NCBI RefSeq assembly: GCF_002902945.1
Contig: NZ_CP026104.1
Location: forward strand, 248,001 to 312,000
DNA: 64,000 bases
Direction: 5' to 3'
Source of the DNA: Paraburkholderia caribensis
Lineage (GTDB): Bacteria; Pseudomonadota; Gammaproteobacteria; Burkholderiales; Burkholderiaceae
Below are positions 1 through 9,900 of the stretch, piece by piece (the first letter of the stretch is position 1; every line of letters begins with the position of its first letter). Both the position numbers and the translations under genes were made by a program. Below the pieces are notes generated by a model. That model saw nothing but the letters and a program-made list of their open reading frames with translations. It was not told the origin of the DNA and ran no database searches.

Positions 1-523
1 GAAGTTAAAGAATGAACCACCCGGATTACTTGCGTCGCCTACCTTGAAAAGAACCTGATCTGAAGACTGGATCGTCCCGACGCTATAGCGACCTCCTGCA
101 AAAGTGCCTGCAGCCGAATCCCGTAGCGGTCCCGGATTCATGGCGTCATATGTGTACGCAACGCCCGCCGCGCGCCTTCGACCGCGACAGCGGCTTGGCC
201 AGCGTTTCCAATGTGGTCCAATGCTACGCCCAAAACCACGTTTCCTGCAATCGAGCCTATCGTTGTCGGATTGCCCGTCTGCTGCAATGCTGCCTGCTGA
301 AGCATCAGATCTTCAGCCTGCGGGTTGAAATCGAACAGCGTCGAACCCGGCTGAAGGTTCGCCGGCAGGTTATCGAGCAATGCCTGTGGGCCAAGCGGGT
401 CGAGCGCCGACCCACCCAGCGAACCCGACACATACGATGCCTGGCCGGCTACGGGCGTCGGCAACGGTGCACCGACCGAATGCGGCGTCGTCAGATTCAA
501 GCCGGGCAGATCGTGATGTTTCT
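1..523 (-). pseudogene. Orphan CdiA C-terminal toxin module, frameshifted and cut by the window edge
   Basis: A displaced toxin cassette directly behind the immunity gene; it opens in the same frame just after that gene's TAG stop at 527-525. Its first ~78 codons (511 down to 279) nearly repeat CdiA residues 3043-3120 (PHSVGAPLPTPVAGQ, LMLQQAALQQTG). After LQQTG the sequence diverges to a stretch with ...GVALDHIGNAGQAAVAVEG and meets TGA at 140-138. In the next frame the reading continues open from about 175 to base 1 with AYTYDAMNPGPL, FAGGRYSVG and FKVGDASNPGGSFF, which looks like the end of a polymorphic toxin. I infer one single-base frameshift near 160-175 and a toxin running past the left edge, with its own immunity gene outside the window. 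There is no secretion domain or obvious start, so it is probably silent unless recombined onto cdiA. The toxin family is not identified. Confidence 0.7.
279..511 (-). repeat. Direct repeat, copy A (orphan module)
   Basis: About 233 bp that match 3350-3582 with scattered substitutions, many of them silent, in the same orientation. It encodes the shared segment just before the switch to module-specific sequence. Recombination between the two copies would delete roughly 3 kb, including the present toxin and immunity genes, and join the orphan toxin to CdiA. Confidence 0.85.
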
Positions 524-524
524 A

Positions 525-977
525 CTAACGCGAATCTTTTTCAGGTCGCCATCCTTCCTCGATACGCTGAACAAGCAAAGTGTCGTTCCACGACCCACGT
601 ATCGGGAGCATACGTTGTTCCTCATTCAATGCACCAATCATCCAGGATTTGCTTCCATCCCATAGCCACCAAGTCTCAACCTTTCCTGTTGATGGGTCGA
701 CGACTCCGGTCCGAAAAATAGGAATTTCTGTCGCATGATCCGGGAGAGGACGATTGGCAACTTTATGCACAATCCCTTGCTTGGCAGCCGCAGCCACCGG
801 GAAAAAAATCCAAAAATTGGTTTTCTGTTCAACCAACATTTCCCAAGCGGGGGATTCATTCAAATATATACCGGGAAGAACCCTGATCAGCGATCCCATC
901 GGAGCAATGTTCCGAGAAAACTGAAAATATGCCTGTCCTTTCGACGTTTCTATCGAAAAAATATCACCGCGCTTCAT
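525..977 (-). CDS. cdiI: Probable CdiI immunity protein
   Basis: 150 residues, starting one base after the cdiA stop codon, so it is translated right behind the toxin as immunity genes are. It begins MKRGDIFSIETSKGQAYFQF and has several aromatic strands (WWLWDGSKSW), no signal peptide and no membrane segment, so it should act in the cytoplasm by binding the toxin domain of CdiA. The opening GDIF...G..F resembles all-beta immunity proteins of the Imm26 type, but I cannot confirm that. Position, size and location are the main evidence. It should protect specifically against the GIY-YIG-like toxin at residues 3804-3909 of CdiA, not against the orphan toxin. Confidence 0.7.
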   Translation of the reverse strand: MKRGDIFSIETSKGQAYFQFSRNIAPMGSLIRVLPGIYLNESPAWEMLVEQKTNFWIFFPVAAAAKQGIVHKVANRPLPDHATEIPIFRTGVVDPSTGKVETWWLWDGSKSWMIGALNEEQRMLPIRGSWNDTLLVQRIEEGWRPEKDSR

Positions 978-978
978 A

Positions 979-3900
979 TCACTTGAACCCTGGATAGTTA
1001 ACTGACTTCAGTATGGCTGCGCCCCGAGTCAATGATGCAGCATAGACCGGATTTGAGGTGGCAATACTATTAATTTTATTGAGCAAAGACCCACCATTCT
1101 TACCTAGGCCATTGTATTCGATCAGCACCTGCTCCACCGCCCTCGAATCGGAACGCGAAATATTTTCGAGCCCCGGAATTGCATCGATTTGAATCCCCTT
1201 CTGCGAAAAATGGGCCGCTGACCTAGCATTCAGGTTGTCGGTAATGCCTACGTATTGAGTCGATCCATCTGCAGCAGTTGAGGTGTAGACAGTTGTTCGG
1301 CCAGGGTTGGCAACTATATTGCCGCCCACGCCATATAGTGCTCCGCCGGCGGCGACTTCGGCCACACCTTGGAACTGAGCAGGATCTGAGCCGAAAGTCT
1401 TCAGATACGTCGCCATCAGCTGACTCTGATTGTCACGCGTTACCGAAGCAAATTGAGCTCCATATTGGAAGTACGCGTTGTCGACAATGTTCTGCGCAAC
1501 GTCTTCTGCTCCAGCTGGCACCTTCCATTGCTCAACGTAAAGGCCATTTGCATTTCGGTAGTAAGTCGTGCCGTCTTTCGCCGCTGCAGCTTGTGCATCC
1601 GCCGCGCTGGTAAAGACACCCATGCCTCCGTTGCCGCCGTATACGTTGTCGGCAGCCTTCATCAGCGTATCCGCACTGTATTTCGCGGCTAATGCAGGGT
1701 TAGCAGAGAGCGTCTTCTGAATAGCAGTTAGTACAAGGTCGCGATGCTGCAACGTATTGTTTAGTGCCTCGTTTTGCGCCCAAGTGGCACCCGCCTCCGC
1801 GTTTCCTCCCGCTAGTCCAGCAGCCAAACCGCCGCTCAGCGTGGCGATCGCTGCGACCAGTGCGCTTTGCAACGACAATGAACCATCAGTCTGCGAGAAG
1901 GCATAGGTAGACCACGGGGACACAACCGCACTTGTCGCCGCTCCGATCGCTCCTCCGGCGCATCCTGTGCCCTCTATCGACGACGCCGCGCACCCAAGCA
2001 CAGCATGCTCGAGGATATTCTGGAGAGAGAGCGGATCGGTCATATCGCCAATGGCGAAAGCACTAGACGCAGCCAGCTCCCCCGTCAACGCACTTTCGAA
2101 AGAATTGACGAAACTTCCCCCTTCGATTGTGGTTCCCACGCCGGCTGTGATTCCGGCTTCGGCAAGCATCGCGAGCCCTCGCTCCGTCAGCGACGAAGCC
2201 GTAGACACACTCGCCTGGTTCGCATTGGTCCCAATTGCAGGGTTAACGCCTGCAAGACTCGCGATAGAGGTGGTAGCACCTCCGATGGGTAGAGGCTGAG
2301 TCGTGACGCCGAGTCCCGAGTCAGCGTTGTAGGTAATCCCATTCGTCAGGCCCGCTGTGATTCCCGCGACAGCAGCCGCCTCGAACGCGTTTGCCCAACT
2401 CAGCTGTCCCGTCATGGTCAGCTGTGAGGCGATGCTCGATGTGAACCCGGCGGCTGCAGCCGACAGGGCAATGTTCCCGAGCCCCGCCGTCATGGTGGCT
2501 GTGCCCGCTGCAAACGTGCTGCCGGCGGTCGCTCCTAGCGTCGCGCCAATGGCGGCACTCGCCGCCCCAGCCGTCATGATCGATACGACCACAGCGAAGG
2601 CCAATCCGACAATCTGAGATGCACCAAAACCGCCTTGCGCCACAAAGTCTGTGTGCAGGTTGTCGTAAACTGTAGTCTGCGTAAAACTGGTACCGAGCTG
2701 TTGCTGCAACTGCGCGAGCATTTGCTGGGTGCCTGACTGATCCACCGTGCCATCGGCATTGAGCTGCCGCAGCGCGCCGCCTATCTGAGTCAGCGTCTGG
2801 ACGTTCAGGTCCATGTTCGCCGCGCTCATGAAGCCGCCCGGCTGGACTGTCGTACCCGTCGTCTCGGAGTATCCGACCTCGTTGATGTAACTCCAGATCT
2901 GGCCTACGTTGACCTGATTCGCCTGGTTGGTCAGCGTCCCGGTATTGACCGTGAGCGTATTGGACGCGGTGATGTCGCCCGTATTGAGGATGCTTCCGTT
3001 ACCATCCTGGTTGAAGTTGAGCGTGACGTCCTTGCCAGTGATCGTCCCGTCAGCGGACATCGCGCTCCAGTTCTGCGGCAGATACACCTGTGGCATCAGT
3101 GCCGTAACAGTCGGACATGCCACCGGCCCCGTCGACACGCAACCCGGGTCCGGCACCGACTGCTCCACGTACCAGAGCATCGGGGCGCTCAGTGTATTGA
3201 GCTGCGCTTGGGTCAATGCGTCACCAAGCTGCAGATTGTTGGCCTTCGCGTAATCGACGGCGTTCTGATACAGGATCTCCTTTTCCTGCGCAGTAACAGA
3301 CAGGTTGTGTTCGCTGTCGTATGTAAGACCATCGATAAAGCTGGCCTTGCCCGTCTGCTGCAATGCCGCCTGTTGAAGCATCAGGTCTTCAGCCTGCGGG
3401 TTGTAATAGAACAGCGTCGAACCCGGTTGAAGATTCGCCGGAAGGTTATCGAGCAATGTTTGTGGACCAAGCGGGTCGAGCGCCGACCCACCCAGCGAAC
3501 CCGACACATACGATGCCTGCCCCGCCACGGGTGTCGGCAAGGGTGCACCGACCGAATGCGGCGTCGTCAAGTTCAATCCAGGCAGATTCACGCCGCTCAG
3601 CGAAATCACCTGCGACGGTCCATTCACACGGGGCGTATACGTGTTCGCTGTCGTGATGCCGTTGATCAGCTTCTGCCCCGTCAGCGTCACCGACGTGCCG
3701 ATCACGTTACCGACATTCTGAATTTCTCCACCCGATGTAATGGAGAGATTCGGCGCCTGGATCGTCGCGGCAATGTTGCCTACTGGGGTCGGCGGATCGA
3801 TAGCGCCGCCCGCTTTCGTGTATGCATCGCCGTAGAGTGCCGTACATTGTTCGGGCGAACCGCACGCCCAGATGTCATGCCGCTTGTCGGGGCTGAAATC

Positions 3901-6900
3901 CCCCGTCTCCTGAACCCAATGCGAGTGCCAGTATGCGTTCAGCGTTTGCGCTTCGTTAACGACCGGACCCGCGACAGAAATCGTCGCGCTGTTGCCAGCC
4001 GCGATCAGGCTCCCAATGTTCGTCAGACTGCCTGCGTTGAGTTGCAGGTTATTACCGGCGCTGATAACCGATGAGTTGCCGGTCTGCTGGTCGACATAAC
4101 CTTCGCAATAGCTTTCCTTGTAGCCACCTACCGTCATACAGCCCGAGTACTGCTCCTTCGACCCGTAGTCCTCGTGGACCGGAACAGGCGGCGGCAGCGT
4201 GTTGGTAATCGCGCCCGATACATTGAGCGTGATGTTGTTGCCCGCAACGATATTGCCGGACGTATTGTTCAGGCTCTGTGCCGGCGTCGTCGACGTTGCC
4301 GTCGTTCCAACCCCGCCAATGACGATGTCATGACCGGCAAGCAGGTTGCCGTACGTATTGTTGATCTGCCCCGCAGCAATGACGAGGTCATTTCCGGCGA
4401 AGACCGTGGCGTTCTGCTGCGCATAAGAGAACGTGGTCGAATTGGGATTGCCGCCACGCATGCCGCCGGCACCGCCGCACTCCGCGCCGCTCACACCGGA
4501 TGCGCACCCCGGTTGCGTCGAGGTGGCCGAGTTGTACTGCCCCTGATTCGAGAATGACTGCGCGGCGCTTGCGTTGAAATTGTTGCCGGCATAGAGCAAT
4601 CCGCCGTTCACCAGATTACCGCCGGACAGATTCATGTTGCGTCCGGCGATGATCTGCCCTTGCGCCCCGAACGTCGTAGTCGTACTGGTGGAGCTGGGCG
4701 GTATATTCGCGCTCGGATTGAACGAAACAGTCGACTGCGGCACGACTGTTCCGGAGATGCCCAGGCCGCCGCTTCCGTAAATTCCGACGGAGCCCAGCGC
4801 GTTCATCTGCGCCATGAATGCGTCGAGCTGCGCCTTATCGACGGTATCGACGATCGTCGCAACGGCATTGCCCACGGGCGCGTTGTTGAGCGACTGCAGG
4901 TTCAGGTCGACATCGAGCCCAGCCGAAATCGTGCTGCCCGCGTTCGACAGCGTGCCTGCCGTGATATTGACGCTGCCTCCCGCAGCGATGACACCAGGTG
5001 AGACCGAACCCGGTGCCGTGATGGTGCGGTCGATTCCCGGCAACGCGATGTACTGATGGTCTCCCGCTTGCGAGTTACCGACCTGCAGATACGCACACGC
5101 GCTGGAATCGCCGTAGCACGTGCTGCCGCCGCTCCGGACATCGATGTAGCCGCCGTCCATGTTGGGCAGCAGGGTCGCGATCGTAGCCGTCTGCGAATAC
5201 GAATAAAGGTAACAGTCACCCTGGCTGTTCTGGCAATACCAGCCCGATAACATCCCGATCACGATCTGGCTCAACAGATCCGGGTTCGCTGAAGCGCCGA
5301 CCAACTGTGTGGATGTTTGCGTCGCGCCCTGCAGCGCATCGTTGATCACAGCGCCGGCATTGATATTGATGTTGCCACCGGCAAGAATCGTCCCGACGGT
5401 GTTGTACACGGTCGCGCCAGTGTTGAGACTGATGTTGCCGTTGGCTTGCGTCGTACCGTACTGGTTGTCGTAGTTGCCGCTGCCGTTGAAGGTCAGATTG
5501 TTCGCGCTTTCGATGGTCCCGCGATTCGTCACGCTTCCGTTCAGCGTGATTGAGCTGCCGCTATGTACAACAGCATTCGCTGCATTGCTCAGCGATCCGT
5601 TAAAGGTGACGTCATTCCCGGACAGCTGGCCGAAATTGTTGAAAGTGCCGTAGGTCGTGAGCGTCAGGGGAGCCGATCCTGTGACGGTTCCGTAGTTGTT
5701 GATTCCACTCAGGGCGACGACCGTCGCACCCTGTCCACCGAAATTCCACGTCCCGCCAACATTGATAAAGCCCGCAGTCAGCGAAAGCTGCCCACCGTAG
5801 CTGATGGTCCCTTGAGACGGATCGATCGTCGCATTGACAGCACTGACGCCCATATTCCGCTGTGCGAGCAGCTGGCCACCGACGTTGTAAAACGCGCCCC
5901 CGCCTCCGTTAATCGTCAACGACACATCACCTGTGACGGGCCCAGTTGGCGTATTCGGATTACCAGCGAAGATTAATCCGTTCTGGTTGTTCAACGTCCC
6001 TGTATTGATGTTCAGGCTGTTGACGGCCATCAACGAGCCACCGACGTTGTTCAGCGCACCAGCAACATTGATGTTCGTCGTCGCGCCGTTCACCAGCCCG
6101 GCATTCGTGAAGTTCGTCGCCGTGATGTTCGCCGTACCGGTCGATGCAAGCGAGCCAGTCGCGGCGTTCGTCAGAGACGGCGCGGTAACGGTAAGCGTGC
6201 CGCCCGACAGCACATTGCTCGCGTTATAGAACGCGTTCTGCGATACGAACGTCGCCGCGCCCACGACATCGACATTGCTGCCCACAAGTGACAGCTGGTT
6301 CGACGCACGGGCATCGAGCGCCCCACCGACAATTGCGCTACCCAGCGTGACATTCGCGGCAGCAACCTGCAGATTGCTGGTCGAAACGATGGTCGACTGA
6401 CTTGCATCGACCGTACCTGTTGCGTTGATCGTGATGTCTTTCGAGCCGCTTGCCGAGCCGCTCATCGTCACATTGCTGCCAGACAGCGCCAATTCCCCCG
6501 CGACGACACTAGTGCCCGACAACGTCAACGTCTGTCCGGCATGCAGGTTCGCATCGCCATTGGACGACACGCCGCCCACGGTGACGTTGCCGCTTGTCCC
6601 TGTCACATTGACGGTGCCCATCGACGAAATACCGCCAGTCGCCGACGCATTGCTGGCGGCGTTGAGCGTCGCGTTTCCGCCCGTCTGCACCTGCCCATTA
6701 AACGCGACGCTACCGGCATACGACGTCGCGGAGACATCGCCCACAACGGTTGCCGCACCGAACGACATGTCGCCGTTCGAGGTCGCAGTGAATTTGCCCG
6801 CGCCCTGAATTTCGCCGAGCGTGACGCCGCCACCCGCGTTAACGACAATGTCCTTGCCGAAGCTCAGCCCGCCGCCGCCATTGATTGAACCGGTCGCATC

Positions 6901-9900
6901 GATGTTCGCAAGCCCCAACCCGAAAAGGCCGCCACCGAGCGTCATCGTGCCGCCCGACGTGATATTCGTGTCACCGTTGATCAGGCCGCCGGAAAGAAGC
7001 GCAAGATTGCCGCCTGCACTGGCAGCAAGGTTGCCCTGAGTCGTGATCGCACCGCCGACTCCCAGCGCGCCTCCGGTCGCCGTCAGTGTGATGTTGCCGT
7101 TCGAGCCGACCCCGCCGCCGATCAGCAGGTTATGTGCAGCGGAAACATTCAACACATCCGCCGACGAGACCGAACCAGCGACCTGCACGTCGCGAGTACC
7201 GGTGATCGAAGTGGTCGAGCCCGACGCGACGTTCCCCGTCACCACGACATCGCCCGCCCCGTTATGCCCTTGCGCCTGCAACTGGACCGTGCCGCCCGCC
7301 TGCGCCGAGCCCAACGACATATCGTTGCCCGCCGTCACGACGAGATTGCCATTCGTGCCGACCACACCTGTCACATTCACGCTGCCGTCCGCGCTCACGG
7401 TCGCCTGCTGGCCGAATGCGACCGACCCTGCCTTGATGTTTCCAGCTGCCGTCAGCGTGCCTGTGTTCTGCGCGCCGATGCCGCCCGTCAGCGTCATGTC
7501 GCCGCCGGACGTCAGATGCGCGTCGCCACCTACTGTCGTGACGCCCGAGAAAGTCAGCGCCTGCGCGGTGTTTGTATTGAGTTGCGCCTGCGTGGTGACA
7601 TTGGCCGCCGAGCCATTGCCGCTCGTCGCCGTGAGCGTGAGATCTCCCGCCGAATTCACATCGGCCAGCGAGAAGTTGCGCGCCGCGTTGACCGTTGTCG
7701 TTCCGCCGGTGTTGATCGCACCAATGGCCGTCACATCACGCGCACCCGTCAGCTGCATGGTGCCGAGTGCCGTCGCGCTGCCGCCGAACGTCACATCGCC
7801 GCCGCCCGCGTTGCCGTTGGCCGTCACGGTCAGATCACCTGTTACCGCCTGAACGCTGCCAAGGCCGGCGTTATTGGCGCCAACGACCGACACGGTCGAA
7901 CCCTGCAACGCGCCCGTCAGCGCAAGATCGTGCGACGCCGTCAGCGTCGCTGCCTGCGCGAATGCCGCCGAACCGGCACCGCTAATGTCGCGGCCTGCAC
8001 TGAGCACGCCGTCCATCTGCCCCGCGACAGTGCCGGTCAATGCAATATCGCGCCCCGCCTGTACATTGATCTGCTTCGCGGCTGCAATTTGACCGCCGAG
8101 TTGCGTATCGAGCGCCGATGCGATATTGAATGCGCCCGCTGTCGCCGCCGTTCCCGTGAACGATGCGCTGCCTGTTACCGCCGTCGCATCGAGGTCATTG
8201 GTCGATTCGATGCTGCCCGTCACCGTGACGTTGCGTTGGCCTGTCAGCGTCAACGCGTCGCCGGTTGCGAGCGCGCCGCTCACCAGCGCATCGCGGGCCC
8301 CCGTCAGGTGGATTGCGCCCGGCGCCGTCGCCGTACCCGTGATCGCTGCATCGCCTGCACCTGCGTTGCCGTTGGCCGTGACATCGAGCGTCGTCGCTGA
8401 TATCACGTCATGCAGCGCGGCGTTGTTCTGGCCCACAGCCGTGACGACATTCGCCTGCACGCCTCCCGTCAGCGCGATATCGTGCAGTGCGGTGTAGTTC
8501 GCCGTCTCCGTGATCTTCTGCGTGCCGCCACCTGTGATATCGCGCGCCGCCGTGACCGTCGCATTCGATCCGCCAACCATCGTGCCATTCAGCACCGCAT
8601 CGCGGCCCGCCGTCAGCGTGATGTCGTTGACGGCACTCGTGCCGGTGCCGAGCGACAGGTCGAGCCCCGTCGTGATATCGAGCTTGCCGCCGCTATTGAT
8701 GCCGCCTGTCGCGAGCAGGCTGCCTGTCCGCGCATTGAGCGTCGCGTCGCCGACCGATTCGACCGCGCCGTCGATGGTGATATTGCGTTGCGCCGTGACA
8801 GACGTGGTCGTGCCGCTGGCGATCTTGCCAGTCGACGTCACCGAGACGTCGTTGTTCGCATTGACCGTGACCGCGCCCGCCGCTGCCGCAGCGCCGGTCA
8901 CCGTAACGTTGCCCGCCCCATTCGCGCTGTTCGTGCCGTTCGCGCGTACTGCGATCGTGCTCGCGGATTCGATATTGTTGACGGTCGCATTGCCCGCCGC
9001 CGTGATGTCGACCGACTGTCCCTGCACGAGCCCGCCCTGCACGATGTCGCGGCCCGCCGCGAGCGTTGCTACCTGCGTGAAGGTCAACGTGCCGGCACCA
9101 CCGATATCGCGACCCGCCGTGACCACGCCCTGCCCCAGACCCGCGAGCATGCCGCTGACATTCACGTCGCGCGCGGCGTTGAGCATCGCATCCGATGCAG
9201 CCGTCGTCGTTCCGCCCAGATTGATGTCCGTGCCAGCAAGCGCCGTGAATGCGCCGTTGCTGTTGATGACACCCGTCGATCCGATGCTCCCTGCCGTCGC
9301 GTTCAGCAGCATGTCGCCGGACGACTGCACCGAACCGCTGACGCCGAAATTCTGGCCGGCATTGAGCACGACCGTCGAACCACCGACGACGGCGCCCGTG
9401 ATTTCGAGATCGTGCGTTGCGTTGAGCGAGAGCGTCGATGCTGCCTGCACATCATGCAGTGATGCGGAGCCGCCAGCACTAGTTTGCACCGTGCCTGCAC
9501 GCAGAGAACCCGTCAGGTTCGTATCGCCGCCCGACGTCACGTTCGCGTTCAGGCCAAGCGCGATGGTTGCGCTGCCGCCGATCGCATTGCCCGCGTTGAA
9601 CGTCCCGTTGCCCTGTGCGACGACGGCGCCGTTCATCGTCAGGTTCTGCCCGGCCGTCACGTTGATATCGCCGAGCGACGACGTACCCTGCGCGCCGAGG
9701 TCGACCGATTGCGCGGCACTGATGTTGAGATTGCCGCCCGACTGGATGTTGCCCGTGCTCGTCAGGTTGCCCGACGCATTCGTCAGCGTAACGTCGCCAT
9801 TCGACTGCACGGTGCCCGCGTTGGTCGTATCGCGGCCGCTCGTGACGTTCAGCGCGTTCGCGCTTTGCAGCGTTCCGCTCGCGCTCACGCTGACGTCGCG

